Shown here: positions 1 through 8,855 of the stretch, one piece after another
Numbering within the stretch: the stretch's first letter is position 1
Layout of the letters: each line of letters begins with the position of its first letter
Source of the DNA: Nocardia vermiculata NBRC 100427
GTDB taxonomy: Bacteria; Actinomycetota; Actinomycetes; Mycobacteriales; Mycobacteriaceae
Reading direction: 5' to 3'
Assembly: GCF_001613265.1 (NCBI RefSeq)
Contig: NZ_BDCA01000006.1
Location: 186,001 to 250,000 of the forward strand
DNA length: 64,000 nucleotides
Made by a program: the position numbers and the translations under genes
The notes under the pieces: generated by a model
Databases searched by the model: none
What the model saw: the letters and a program-made list of their open reading frames with translations, nothing else
What the model was told of the DNA's origin: nothing

Positions 1-416
1 AAGTGCCACCACTCGTTCACGAACGTCCGGCACAGCCCGAAACGATTTCCGTTGTCCTGCAACCACTGTGCTCCCTGCTGCGGGCCGACATCGATCGCGT
101 GCCCGGTCACATGGGTGGATTCGTCGGGCGGCAGTACCCAGCGCCGCGCCGCCTCGGGGCTGCCGTAGGTGGCAATCCCCTCGTCCCACAGCTGCTGCTG
201 TTCCGCACGGGTGCGATAGCCGGACACGATCTCGAGCGGTACCCCCTGTTCGTGCGCCTGCTGCTCGGCCAGCGAGTACGCCGCGGCCAGCAGCGGATCC
301 AGTCCCGCACTGCCGGCCGCGGATCCGGTCGCAACGGGTGCGGCGGTACCGGTCCCGGTCGCGCCCGCCACAGCCACTCCGACCATCACCGCTGTCCCCG
401 CCAGTCCGCGCAACAT
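1..416 (-). CDS. D-alanyl-D-alanine carboxypeptidase, M15 (VanY-like) family, C-terminus cut off by window edge
   Basis: This is an exported peptidoglycan peptidase that would trim the D-Ala-D-Ala end of muropeptides outside the membrane. The ATG is at 416-414 and 138 codons are visible before the left edge. Residues 1 to about 30 form an Ala/Gly/Val-rich signal or anchor segment. The catalytic domain follows: SGYRTRAEQQQLW, then the zinc and substrate motif STHVTGHAIDV (the SxHxxGxAxD signature), then FVNEWWH exactly at the edge, which carries the second conserved Glu and zinc His of the ExxH motif. M15B identity rests on these three blocks in order. The gene is divergent from the small membrane protein gene at 656, with about 240 bases between them. 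Only the last few residues are missing, so the protein is probably whole in the genome. Confidence 0.85.
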   Translation of the reverse strand, partial: MLRGLAGTAVMVGVAVAGATGTGTAAPVATGSAAGSAGLDPLLAAAYSLAEQQAHEQGVPLEIVSGYRTRAEQQQLWDEGIATYGSPEAARRWVLPPDESTHVTGHAIDVGPQQGAQWLQDNGNRFGLCRTFVNEWWH

Positions 417-655
417 GAAAGCGATCCTAGCCACCACCTACCCCTTGCCCCCGCCCCGGGCACGGACGCACCGTCGGGTGCGCGAGCCGCCGGAGATTGT
501 CCACCTCGTCGTCACGCGACCGGTTCGCGCCACCGCGCCCGGCCCGAACTCGCTTTCCGCCAGTGGCGTGTCTATCGCGGGCGAGCGCCATCACAGCCAC
601 TACCGTGCGAAGCGGTCCTGTGTTCTGTCGACCCGACGACGACGAGGAGGCAGTC

Positions 656-871
656 GTGGCACTTCCGATGACCGCGAACACCCTGGTAGCGGTCGCTGCC
701 GCACTGGGAGCGACCGCACTCGTCGCCCTCGCCACGCTCGCCCCGGCTCGCACCCGCCGCATTCCTTCGGATGCCGACGAGGTAACGCGACGTCGCATGG
801 TTCACCAGGGCGGTGTCACGCCCACCCGACACCGTCGCGCGACCCGTGCAGGCATCACACCGCCCCACTAG
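656..871 (+). CDS. small single-pass membrane protein, unknown function
   Basis: A 71-residue protein that I do not recognise. The GTG start at 656 is chosen because a perfect AGGAGG lies at 645-650, five bases upstream; the frame is open further upstream without another good ribosome site. Residues about 6 to 25 (LVAVAAALGATALVALATL) form one hydrophobic helix. The rest is a short basic tail rich in Arg, Thr and His, which would place the tail in the cytoplasm by the positive-inside rule. No signal cleavage site or catalytic motif is visible. Confidence 0.55.
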   Translation: MALPMTANTLVAVAAALGATALVALATLAPARTRRIPSDADEVTRRRMVHQGGVTPTRHRRATRAGITPPH

Positions 872-1009
872 CTCAGGCGCAGAAGCTACTGCCCTCAACT
901 GTCGAACACGGTCGTTCATCTGCCGATGGCGTCGCCGGCCCAGGTCCTGGCGGTGCCGTTGGCGAGATCTGGGCCGGCGGGAGACCCGTTGGAACGTTGA
1001 CTCGCGGCA

Positions 1010-1119
1010 TGATTGTCTATGCTCAGGGCGCCCACGATCAGGCAGCGGCGCAGGTGGCCGATTACAAAGAATTGCGCGGGGAACTCCACGCCGCGACCGA
1101 CGCGCCGACCGGCGAGTAA
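1010..1119 (+). CDS. possible 36-aa peptide or gene remnant
   Basis: A short open frame with ATG at 1010 and a Gln/Ala-rich helical sequence (QAAAQVADYKELRGELHAA) that looks protein-like. The upstream part of the same frame is Arg/Pro-rich and does not look coding, and no good ribosome site precedes the ATG. It could be the tail of a decayed gene. The rest of 872-1209 shows nothing recognisable. Confidence 0.25.
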
Positions 1120-1209
1120 GCAACCGACGCCGCCGGATCACCCGGCGCAATCATCTCCGGGCCGAATCGCTTTGCGGCACTGCATCGGTCGCGACGCGGA
1201 TACACCGGA

Positions 1210-1422
1210 TCAGGTGTCCAGCCATTGCTCTATCCGGTTGAGATCGGTGGTGGTGACGATATCCTCCCCGTAGTCACCATCCATGAGTTTCCATTCGTGG
1301 CGCGGGGCGGCACTGCGCACGAGAACATACCCCGCCTTCTCGGCTCGGGCGACCAGTCGGCGGATCCGTTCGGCGTGTGGATCCGGTTGTGCGGCTCCAT
1401 TGTTCGGTCCCGTATCAGTCAT
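1210..1422 (-). CDS. conserved-looking hypothetical protein, 70 aa
   Basis: I do not recognise a family. The ATG at 1422 overlaps the end of the upstream gene (stop at 1415), so the two are translationally coupled. After a short polar start the protein has a charged helix (HAERIRRLVARAEKAGYVLV), a short beta-like stretch ending WKLMDGDYGEDIVTTTDL, and a final amphipathic segment RIEQWLD. It looks like a small soluble alpha/beta protein. It is third in a three-gene operon running away from the XRE regulator. Confidence 0.5.
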   Translation of the reverse strand: MTDTGPNNGAAQPDPHAERIRRLVARAEKAGYVLVRSAAPRHEWKLMDGDYGEDIVTTTDLNRIEQWLDT

Positions 1423-1762
1423 CGGTGCGGCTCCATCGTGCTCGTCGGCTGGAATCGGGCTGGATGCGTCCGGCGGCAACGAGGGCCGCGAAGGCGGACC
1501 GCTTGCGTGGACAGTCGTGATCGCGATGGACCTGCATCCACAGGTGGGCCTCCGCGAGGGTGAACGGGCGGTCAGGGCACGCGCAGCTCCACTCCGACGG
1601 CCACGCGAACGTTCGGGGCCGACCTTCGCGTCGATTGCTGCCGCACGAGCTGTCATGTGGTGCGGCGGGGTCACCCGGCCAGAGACAACCGGCCGCAAGC
1701 AGCGCCACCCCACATCCCGACAACACCGTCACAATGCTCGACAGGGCGTTCCAGGTCCCCAT
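1415..1762 (-). CDS. hypothetical protein with N-terminal membrane segment and Cys/His cluster, 115 aa
   Basis: Residues about 8 to 27 are hydrophobic (SSIVTVLSGCGVALLAAGCLW), giving a membrane anchor or signal sequence. The second half has CACPDRPFTLAEAHLWMQ followed by VHRDHDCPRKRSAF. The spacing of Cys and His there suggests metal binding, but no named domain was recognised. It is the middle gene of the operon 2120 to 1210, eight bases after the stop of the upstream gene and overlapping the start of the next one. Confidence 0.5.
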   Translation of the reverse strand: MGTWNALSSIVTVLSGCGVALLAAGCLWPGDPAAPHDSSCGSNRREGRPRTFAWPSEWSCACPDRPFTLAEAHLWMQVHRDHDCPRKRSAFAALVAAGRIQPDSSRRARWSRTDD

Positions 1763-1769
1763 CGGGCAA

Positions 1770-2120
1770 TCACTCGACCCGAGTATCGTTCGGGTACAGT
1801 CCGTTTGCGAGCTCGTTCAGTCCGGCGAGCACCTGCCGGAACGTTTCCGCCGGAACCACGCCGTGCCGAAACGGCTTGCCGGTTTCCTGGGCGGCGGGGA
1901 ATTCGACACCGCGGCAGTGCGCCCGCTCGCGGGGACTCAACCGCGGCGGCTCGACCCGGTGGAAGTGCACCAGCGTGTGGTAGGCGACCTGTTTCCAGGC
2001 ACAGTGTTCGGCACGGCAACACAGATGCTGCTGCATCGTGGCGTGGGCAAGTTCGATCTGCGAGAGTTCACAGATACTCGGCGGGGTGACCCGTACCTCG
2101 TCGGTCAGCGGGTTGTGCAC
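1770..2120 (-). CDS. hypothetical protein, 116 aa, Cys-containing, first gene of operon
   Basis: The GTG start at 2120-2118 follows GAGGGAG at a normal distance. The protein contains ICELSQIELAHATMQQHL, then CCRAEHCAWKQVAYHTLVHFHRV, and a helical C-terminus (FRQVLAGLNELANGLY). The CCxxxxC-x-W pattern may bind metal. I know no function. It heads a minus-strand operon of three small genes that diverges from the XRE/DUF397 pair, so the shared 353-base spacer may regulate both directions. Confidence 0.5.
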   Translation of the reverse strand: MHNPLTDEVRVTPPSICELSQIELAHATMQQHLCCRAEHCAWKQVAYHTLVHFHRVEPPRLSPRERAHCRGVEFPAAQETGKPFRHGVVPAETFRQVLAGLNELANGLYPNDTRVE

Positions 2121-2292
2121 GGTTTCATCTCCCTCGATTTCATTGGATCAGTGGGCTATTCGAGACGAACGCTCGCCGAACCGATACGAGTCGGCTATCA
2201 TGGTCGGTAGCAGCGACACGGACACGGGCTACACCCCGCGACCACGGTCGCCCTGGTGCGAGCGATTTTTCGGGTTCCTCTTGGTTGGTACG

Positions 2293-2308
2293 GACCGCAG
2301 TAGCGGTC
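2293..2308. promoter_or_regulatory. inverted repeat in divergent spacer
   Basis: GACCGC and GCGGTC are separated by AGTA. It lies in the 2121-2473 spacer between the small-gene operon and the XRE gene. It could be an operator; function is inferred only from symmetry and place. Confidence 0.35.
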
Positions 2309-2436
2309 TCGGTTTATACATTTGCCTCGCTTGCGACACCAGAACACCACTCACCCGCCTGGACTGGTTGCGCGACACGAAATTTCGGTGGAAGTGCTGT
2401 AAAGCGCCAGGACGGATTACAGGATTCCCGAAGCAC

Positions 2437-2453
2437 CGTTTCAGTGTGAAACG
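2437..2453. promoter_or_regulatory. palindrome just upstream of XRE gene, candidate autoregulatory operator
   Basis: CGTTTCA-GTG-TGAAACG is a perfect 7-bp inverted repeat with a 3-bp centre, ending 20 bases before the XRE start codon. It sits in an AT-richer stretch of the divergent spacer. An XRE dimer binding its own promoter would fit, but this is inference. Confidence 0.45.
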
Positions 2454-2473
2454 AAACAGATTGGGGGCATTCG

Positions 2474-3343
2474 ATGGCCGAGAACGGGGAACCGCTGTCC
2501 CTGCCGAAGCGCCAGCTCGGCTATTACCTGCGGCAGGCGCGCGATGAGGCCGGACTGACGCTGGCGCAAGCTGCCGCATATGTCGGACGCTCCGCACCCA
2601 CATTGATGCGGATCGAGAAGGGACTGACGCAAAAGCTGTCACTTCCGGAGATCGAGGCCTTCTGCCGGTTGTACCAGTTCGATCAAGAGAAGATCGAGGC
2701 CATGAAAGGCCTTGCTCAGCAGGCGGATACAAAGAACTGGTGGCATGAGTACGACGACCTGATCCCGGCGGACTTCGACATCTACGTGGGGTTGGAGACT
2801 GCCGCACAGACGATCGTCACCTACCAGCCTGAACTGGCCCCGGGCCTACTACAGACCCCCGACTATGCACGAGCACTTTCACGCAGTTCGTTGCCGGATG
2901 CACCGGAAGCCGAGATCGAGCGGCACGTCCAGCTCAAGATGCGCCGACAGCTACTCATCACCCGCAAGGCGCACCCAGCCGGGCTGCAGCTCATCATCCA
3001 CGAAGCTGCGCTCCGGCGTGTGGTTGGCAGCGGCAAGGTGATGAGCTTCCAGGTCCGCCATCTCGCGGACATCAGCATCCGCGCGAACATCGAGGTGAGG
3101 GTTGTCCCGTTTGCGGCCGGCATCCCGCTGGGAGACCAGGTCGGTGCCTTCGTGATGTTGCAGTTCGCCGCTGCCAAGAACACTGTCGTATACGTGGAAA
3201 CCTTCACCGGCGACTTGTATTTGGAAAAACCCGCTAGCGTCCGCCGGTACGCTGACGCATACGGAGCCGTGCAGACCGCCGCACTCGACGCGGCAGCCAG
3301 CAGGGCAACGTTGCGGCAGGTAGCGAAGGAGCATGCACGATGA
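2474..3343 (+). CDS. XRE-family transcriptional regulator with C-terminal DUF5753 domain
   Basis: A 289-residue helix-turn-helix regulator of the large actinobacterial group that pairs with DUF397 proteins. Residues about 14 to 70 are the Cro/C1-type HTH (LGYYLRQARDEAGLTLAQAA, then SAPTLMRIEKG). Residues about 100 to 280 match the DUF5753 sensor region, recognised from PELAPGLLQTPDYARAL, RRQLLI, IIHEAALRR, VVPFAAG and the closing VETFTGDLYLE. The ATG at 2474 follows TTGGGGG. Its last four bases overlap the start of the DUF397 gene. Such pairs act in development and secondary metabolism control in Streptomyces; the target here is unknown. Confidence 0.85.
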   Translation: MAENGEPLSLPKRQLGYYLRQARDEAGLTLAQAAAYVGRSAPTLMRIEKGLTQKLSLPEIEAFCRLYQFDQEKIEAMKGLAQQADTKNWWHEYDDLIPADFDIYVGLETAAQTIVTYQPELAPGLLQTPDYARALSRSSLPDAPEAEIERHVQLKMRRQLLITRKAHPAGLQLIIHEAALRRVVGSGKVMSFQVRHLADISIRANIEVRVVPFAAGIPLGDQVGAFVMLQFAAAKNTVVYVETFTGDLYLEKPASVRRYADAYGAVQTAALDAAASRATLRQVAKEHAR

Positions 3344-3552
3344 ATATCGATTTATCCGGAGCGCAGTGGTTCAAGAGCAGCCGAAGTAGCGGTACCAGGG
3401 AGTGTGTCGAGGTCGCGTTCCTCGGCGGCGGCCAGGTCGGCGTCCGTGATTCCAAGAACCCACAGGGTCCAGCTCTCGTGTTCACGCCCGACGAATGGGA
3501 CGCCTTCACGGGCGAGATATGCCACGGCGAACTGTTCCGGCCCCAGGCATAG
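3340..3552 (+). CDS. DUF397 domain protein
   Basis: A 70-residue protein that is nearly all DUF397: WFKSSRSSGTRECVEVAFL, then VGVRDSKNPQGPALVFTPDEWDAF. The start overlaps the stop of the XRE gene (ATGA), so translation is coupled. DUF397 proteins are partners of the neighbouring XRE/DUF5753 regulators and are thought to modulate them. From 3553 to 3659 nothing further was recognised. Confidence 0.88.
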   Translation: MNIDLSGAQWFKSSRSSGTRECVEVAFLGGGQVGVRDSKNPQGPALVFTPDEWDAFTGEICHGELFRPQA

Positions 3553-3646
3553 CGATTCCATGGCGACTCCCTCCACAATCGGTTCGATCCGGCTGGTCGA
3601 CCTGCACGTAGGTTCGGCCGCGAGCGGCAGGGCTTCGCCAACATGA

Positions 3647-4121
<475 letters not shown>

Positions 4122-4123
<2 letters not shown>

Positions 4124-4352
4124 CAGCTCGGCCCGGCCCGCGAGCAGTGGAGGCAATCATGAGAACCGGAGAACAAATCGACGCCCGCGTACGGACAGAG
4201 ATACTGATCTAAAAGATGACCGCTAAATTCGGACCACTCACGGCCGCCACCAGCCAGCGAGTCCAATCTGCGGACCCCACGCAGGTCCGCACCTGGATGA
4301 ACCGAATCCTCACAGGCCACACGCTCGACGAACTGAGTTCACCTCGCCCAGA
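4122..4352 (+). pseudogene. remnant of Rpn-family nuclease/transposase gene, copy 1
   Basis: This stretch is homologous at DNA and protein level to the end of the remnant at 9002-9550. Shared protein pieces are MTAKFGPL, a following (R/E)VxSADPxQVRxW, and a final LDEL. Here the frame has an in-frame TAA at 4210-4212, where copy 2 has a Glu codon, and a frameshift before the ATG at 4159. The similarity continues past the stop of copy 2 into GAGTTCACC. It begins directly at the hsdM stop. The family assignment comes from copy 2. Confidence 0.6.
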
Positions 4353-4420
4353 TCAAGCCCTCCGAACCACTGACCCGATGGTTCTGCTGAAGAAGAAGCT
4401 TCCGACGGGGCGCCGTGCTT

Positions 4421-5254
4421 TCACCAACCAGGGGACGACGGCAGCGTTTCAGGCCGCTCGGTTGTGCGAACAGTGAAAAGCATATCGCCCATTTCCTTCG
4501 TCTTCGGCGGCTTCGGAAACAATGAATATCCCCACGGTCGACACCGATCCATATCGCCCGGATCAGAATTCACCACAGCAATCTTCCAGCCAGAAAAAAT
4601 ATTGATCGGCGGACCAGCCCAATACGCTTCGGGATCCAACCCCTTCATGCCCGGAAAAATCGCAGACGGAACAGACTGCACCGTCGGTGAGGCGTCACGG
4701 CCGATCTCCCGGGTAAACGTCGTACGCGTACTCTCGATCGTTCCGAGGCGCGGAGAATCATACTGCGGATAGGACGCTGTGGTCGCCGTTCCGGCGACCT
4801 GTAGACAACTCAACGACTGGAATCCGTCTTTCGTCGTCACCAAAGACATCAATCGCCACTGCAGGGTCCCCACCAATCCCTTGCCCATGAACGCAGAGGC
4901 CACATGGGATCCGATGTCGCTGGTCTGTGCCTTTTCAAAGCCGGCGTACGTATCGACGAAGCGACTATAGTTCCCGATGAATTCCGACTCGGCGGCACCT
5001 CTCGACAGCTTCGCCTCGATACTCGACAAATCGATACCCGGTTCAACACTCCACACGGATGTGGCGTCCGAAATCGACAGTGGAGGCCTGTAGGGAAATA
5101 CTTCCATCGCCGGCAACGAACTGCGGGAATCATTCTGACTCCCGCACGCGCCCAACAACAACACGACTGACAACACCGTCACAGCCCGCATCGAACGAAC
5201 AACCTTGCGAGACGACGTCTTGGAAGAAACGATCGAAGCCCCCCACCGACTCAC
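4421..5254 (-). CDS. putative lipoprotein, secretion-locus associated, unknown function
   Basis: The protein has 277 residues if it starts at the GTG at 5254, which overlaps the upstream stop as GTGA and so implies coupling; the ATG at 5191 is an alternative. A basic n-region (KTSSRKVVRSMR) and hydrophobic core lead to the lipobox LLGAC with the lipidated Cys at residue 37, so the protein should be anchored outside the membrane. The mature part has no motif known to me. It contains aromatic clusters (WSVEPGIDLSSIEAKL, GPPINIFSGWKIAVVNS) and only a few Cys. It is the last gene of the operon 8216-7881-5254 and is probably a surface partner of the large WxG protein. Confidence 0.65.
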   Translation of the reverse strand: MSRWGASIVSSKTSSRKVVRSMRAVTVLSVVLLLGACGSQNDSRSSLPAMEVFPYRPPLSISDATSVWSVEPGIDLSSIEAKLSRGAAESEFIGNYSRFVDTYAGFEKAQTSDIGSHVASAFMGKGLVGTLQWRLMSLVTTKDGFQSLSCLQVAGTATTASYPQYDSPRLGTIESTRTTFTREIGRDASPTVQSVPSAIFPGMKGLDPEAYWAGPPINIFSGWKIAVVNSDPGDMDRCRPWGYSLFPKPPKTKEMGDMLFTVRTTERPETLPSSPGW

Positions 5255-7881
5255 CAGGACGCCAGCCAATTGTTTTTCCCCTTCTTCTCCAACTCGTCGG
5301 TCTTCAACACGGCCAGCGAGCCTTGACCATCGGACGTCCCGCTGGAGATGATCTCCCGCCGGAACCAATCATTCACCTGGGTACCCAAGCGCATATATTC
5401 CAGGCGACCACCGTCGTCGACACCCGAATTGTTCAGGTCGGTCGAGAGCTTGTCTGCCAGCAGATCTGCCTTGTCGTCGGTATTCGCGGCCGACAGATAC
5501 GGCTTCACGGTAAAGGATCCATCCGGTGATGATTCGAGCATTACGTCCCGAACATCGGGTGGCAACATCAGCGGCTGCACTCTTCCCGATTCGATGAGCT
5601 GCGCCATCATGTTGTAATTTTGCGCCCCGATGGTTCGCGACCGCGATGCGTCGTAGCCATGATGGTCCGAATCTTCCAGATAATCGTCACGAATCTGCCC
5701 GGAAAGGTCCGGGTCAACACTGGTCAGCGGATTCTTGTAGTACTCCGATACCGCCTGAGCCAGTGGACCGCCGATCGCGCCCGCAGGCCCCGCTATGCCG
5801 GTCAGCCCCAACAGGTTCTGTGCCACGCCGTAGGCGGCCGATTTCTGATCTGCCAGCGCCTTGGCGCGCGCGGTCTCATCCGTCGTGAAATCCGCTACCT
5901 CCGCGGCCATCCCACTGTCGACCAATGCCTGCAAACGTCCCGAATACGTGCCCAACCCTCGCTGTTCCTCGCCGCCACCGAAAGCCCCCGCGGCGAAGTT
6001 GCGGTCGATCTTCTCGGCGAGCCCTAGTGCCGCACCATTGATCGTCGCACCGGCTCTCGGATCGCCGTCCAGAATGCTGAAAATGCGGGTGCCGTCGACC
6101 GGGCCGACGCTGTCGGCCGGGAACCCACTGGTTCCCGTGATCTCGGAAGGAGCCCCCACGATGTCACCCACATACGGCGCCAGACTGTTCGCAATACTGC
6201 GAGTGACGAGCGGATTCACCTGCCCGAGCGAATGATTCTCCTGACCGGGCATATTGAGCAGGGTGTCGTACATGTTCACACCGCCGCCCGTCTTTGTAGT
6301 CGACAGCAATTCCGCGAGGGCGCCGGCAGCCTCGCCGGCATGCTCGGCCCGGGTCGGATCGGCGTTGGTAGCGTCACCGCTCACCCAGTCCATCAACGAG
6401 CCTGCCGCGGCGCCGTCGTCGGACCATTCGTGCGTGAGGATGGCGCCCATGGCGGATTCGTGGTCGTAGGCGTGCCAGGACTGCCCCGGTGTGTCTTTGC
6501 CGAACAACTCGTCACTGCCATTTCCGGTGAGCAACGCGTAACTCGCATCGTTGCTGCGCCCGGCGGCACCCAGCAGGCTCTGTGCGGCGTTCTCCGAGTC
6601 ACGGAGCGCTTCGGCATCGGGGTATTTGGTGCCCATATAGTCACCGATCCCGCCATGATCGAGGATCCAGGCCTGGTGGGCTGCCTGGCGGCCCATCTCG
6701 ACCCCGAGCCGATCCCCCGGCATGTAGTCCGGGTCGCCAGCGTTGATGAAGTCACCGAAGGCCGCCAGGTCCGCGTTGTAGTCCAGGATCGCGCTGCGAT
6801 GATCGGTCTTGGGACCGAACATGCCTGGCCGATAGTCATCGGGCAGTTCGCGAGTGTTCGAATCAGGGGCACCCGCCAGATTGGGGCGGGTGCCGACGAT
6901 TTCTCGGATCTCAGAGTTGAGTTTGCCGAACCCGCCGCGATCGACGATCTTTCCTTGCGTGTCCCGGGTGACCACACTCTCGTTGGAGAGGGTCATCATT
7001 CCGCCGGCCAGTCCCGCCCGCAACTGCTGCGCTTGCGACGAGCCGTCGTTCTTCAGGTTCTCCGACAGGGTCAGCAGACCGTCGCGGCCGGATTTGTCGT
7101 ACAGGTTCGTCAGGTAGTCCATTGTCGATTGCGGGACTGTGAGCACCTCCCCGCGCTGGATTGCATTCCAATCCTCTTTGCTGATTCCCGCCTGTGTCAG
7201 ATGTTCGAGAATCCTGGCGCGTTCATCGTCGGACAACTTCCCGTCCGCGATGGTCTCGCCGTCCTCACGCCCCTGGTCCCCTGTAAGCTTCATCCTCGGA
7301 TCAAGCTTCGCCGGCGCCTCCGCCGCCACCGTGGTGACGCCCTGGGTGTCGGGCAACGCGTTCTGGATATGAGTACCAGCATTCGTGATTGCGGTGCCCA
7401 GGTCGTTCAGCGCCGACTTGATCGGCAGCTCGAACGTATCCTTACCGTATTTGAGCAGCGCAGCCAGGGCTGCACCTTGGTCATCCGGGTTGTCCAACGA
7501 CGAGGTCGCTGCCACCTTGGCGCCGTGACTCGGCTCGACGTTGCCATCGTCGGACACATCGTACTTCGCCTGCACGGCCGCCGAGATCGCCTGTGTCGCA
7601 CGATTCTTCGCCCCCCAGATCGCATCCCGATCCGCTGTCAGGGTGGTGATCGCAGTCTGTAGGTCCTCGGTGAAGCGTCGACCTGCGGTGACTGCCGCCG
7701 CAGCAGTGTCACGCGCCCGGTCTCCAGTCTTTCCGGTCCAGAAGTCGCTCGACTGACGAAACTCGTTGCCCGACTTGTCGAGGTTGATCTGCACCGTGTC
7801 GTGCACGGTCCGCCATTCGGTGATCAACCCGTCCAGCGCGTTCGGATCACATGTCTCCGCTTGCGATCTCGTTGCCGCCAT
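5251..7881 (-). CDS. large type VII secretion-type protein with N-terminal WxG helical hairpin, 876 aa
   Basis: The N-terminal 100 residues are helical and carry W48-T-G50 (SSDFWTGKTGDRAR), the turn motif of WXG100/LXG substrates. A second charged helix follows. The remaining roughly 750 residues are a long, mostly helical, Asp/Gly-rich region without a recognised catalytic core. Features include GKLSDDERARILEHLTQAGI (about 215-235), a repeated ALTG/GNGSDELF region and the C-terminal segment NDWFRREIISSG. The arrangement resembles large actinobacterial proteins annotated as TPR-repeat-region proteins. There is no signal peptide, consistent with ESX export together with the EspC-like protein encoded 17 bases upstream. 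It could be a toxin or a structural surface protein; no immunity gene was identified, although the lipoprotein could be one. Confidence 0.7.
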   Translation of the reverse strand: MAATRSQAETCDPNALDGLITEWRTVHDTVQINLDKSGNEFRQSSDFWTGKTGDRARDTAAAAVTAGRRFTEDLQTAITTLTADRDAIWGAKNRATQAISAAVQAKYDVSDDGNVEPSHGAKVAATSSLDNPDDQGAALAALLKYGKDTFELPIKSALNDLGTAITNAGTHIQNALPDTQGVTTVAAEAPAKLDPRMKLTGDQGREDGETIADGKLSDDERARILEHLTQAGISKEDWNAIQRGEVLTVPQSTMDYLTNLYDKSGRDGLLTLSENLKNDGSSQAQQLRAGLAGGMMTLSNESVVTRDTQGKIVDRGGFGKLNSEIREIVGTRPNLAGAPDSNTRELPDDYRPGMFGPKTDHRSAILDYNADLAAFGDFINAGDPDYMPGDRLGVEMGRQAAHQAWILDHGGIGDYMGTKYPDAEALRDSENAAQSLLGAAGRSNDASYALLTGNGSDELFGKDTPGQSWHAYDHESAMGAILTHEWSDDGAAAGSLMDWVSGDATNADPTRAEHAGEAAGALAELLSTTKTGGGVNMYDTLLNMPGQENHSLGQVNPLVTRSIANSLAPYVGDIVGAPSEITGTSGFPADSVGPVDGTRIFSILDGDPRAGATINGAALGLAEKIDRNFAAGAFGGGEEQRGLGTYSGRLQALVDSGMAAEVADFTTDETARAKALADQKSAAYGVAQNLLGLTGIAGPAGAIGGPLAQAVSEYYKNPLTSVDPDLSGQIRDDYLEDSDHHGYDASRSRTIGAQNYNMMAQLIESGRVQPLMLPPDVRDVMLESSPDGSFTVKPYLSAANTDDKADLLADKLSTDLNNSGVDDGGRLEYMRLGTQVNDWFRREIISSGTSDGQGSLAVLKTDELEKKGKNNWLASW

Positions 7882-7898
7882 GTCGCCCCCCTGCCTCC

Positions 7899-8216
7899 TC
7901 AGCGCCCACTGTCGACGCGGTCGTACTCACGTGCACGGTCCTCGTCTACCTGCAGAAATATCGCAGACACCGTGACAGTGTTGGCGGCCAGCGCGTCGAA
8001 TATGCCGGCGATGTCGTCCACGGCGCTCCGCACCACTGGGCTGACGGATGCATACGCCTGCCCGACCTGGAATCCGGGAAACGCATTGGTCAGAGCAAGG
8101 CCAGCACCGCCCAGCGGCACCGTTTTGACCTCACCAGCATGACTCTTCACATTTCGCGCCAGAACGGCGGCATCGGCGCCATCGATTTTGAATGTTTCAC
8201 CCAGCGGATTCCCCAC
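7899..8216 (-). CDS. EspC-like ESX (type VII) secretion target protein, DUF2580 type
   Basis: A 105-residue helical protein. FKIDGADAAVLARNVKSHAG at the start, a Gly-rich turn with FPGF, and a second helical half (VSPVVRSAVDDIAGIFDALA) fit the EspC/DUF2580 family of small secreted helical-hairpin proteins. It ends with a charged tail (DEDRAREYDRVDSG), like ESX export tails. The usual WxG is not evident, as in other EspC-like proteins. It heads the operon with the 876-aa protein and probably forms a heterodimer or chaperone pair with it during export. Confidence 0.6.
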   Translation of the reverse strand: MGNPLGETFKIDGADAAVLARNVKSHAGEVKTVPLGGAGLALTNAFPGFQVGQAYASVSPVVRSAVDDIAGIFDALAANTVTVSAIFLQVDEDRAREYDRVDSGR

Positions 8217-8291
8217 GAGCGACGATATTACGAGACAGGCCCCGTTTTGCCCAGTTCGACCGAAACGCCGGTATGGTGGCCCCAGCGCGGA

Positions 8292-8308
8292 ACACTGCAG
8301 CGCAGTGT
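8292..8308. promoter_or_regulatory. palindrome in spacer between EspC-like and YbaB-like genes
   Basis: ACACTGC-AGC-GCAGTGT is a perfect 7-bp inverted repeat with a 3-bp centre, 19 bases before the start codon at 8328. The 111-base divergent spacer also holds TATGGT at 8272-8277, a fair -10 for the plus-strand gene. Likely an operator for the secretion locus, inferred from position. Confidence 0.4.
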
Positions 8309-8327
8309 GGGGAGTGGAGGAATACCT

Positions 8328-8855
8328 ATGGGCACCGGGAACCTCGATCCGATGCAGGAGAATACGAGAAGTCTGGTCCAGGCACTGACCACAGCCCGGT
8401 CGTCCGCGCGATCCTCCGATGGGCTGTTGGCCGTCGAAGCCTGCGCCGACGGTGAGATCGAGATCCGGATCGATGATCGCGCCCTGGTCTACGGCGGGGC
8501 GGCGGTAGCGGCTGAACTATCCAGGCTGGCAGCCCAGGCGTTGACCAGCGCCCGGTCGCAAGTGAGCACCGCGATGGAGGCTTTCCAGGCCGATCCCCGC
8601 ATCACCGCTGCCATTCAAGCAACGTCGGATGCGATGGATCAACCGCTCACAACAACCGCGCCACCCCCGTTGCCCGTCAGCCATGACACTCGGCCGTCAA
8701 CACACCCAGCGACGGATCCATTTGTGAGAACCAATGATTCACGATCGATCAACCGGCAAACGCCGACAGCACATCAAGCGCTACCTCCATACGACCTGTA
8801 TGACGACGATGTTGATCAGGATTCCTACTATCAACGCAAATCCTGGCTGGTCTGA
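8328..8855 (+). CDS. YbaB/EbfC-like small protein, secretion-locus associated
   Basis: A 175-residue protein; the start at 8328 is supported by GGAGG at 8316-8320. Residues 1-100 resemble the YbaB/EbfC fold often encoded with actinobacterial ESX loci: a helix (ENTRSLVQALTTARSSARSS), short strands (GLLAVEACADGEIEIRIDDR) and a second long helix (AAELSRLAAQALTSARSQVS). The C-terminal 75 residues are Pro/Thr-rich, low in complexity and acidic (DLYDDDVDQDSYY), so probably disordered. YbaB proteins bind DNA or act as small scaffolds; the role at ESX loci is not established. From 8856 to 9001 nothing was recognised. Confidence 0.5.
   Translation: MGTGNLDPMQENTRSLVQALTTARSSARSSDGLLAVEACADGEIEIRIDDRALVYGGAAVAAELSRLAAQALTSARSQVSTAMEAFQADPRITAAIQATSDAMDQPLTTTAPPPLPVSHDTRPSTHPATDPFVRTNDSRSINRQTPTAHQALPPYDLYDDDVDQDSYYQRKSWLV

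Noticed and set aside
6232..7662. 476-codon plus-strand open frame inside the WxG protein gene
   Set aside because: No recognisable protein; the minus strand has an intact WxG start and operon context.
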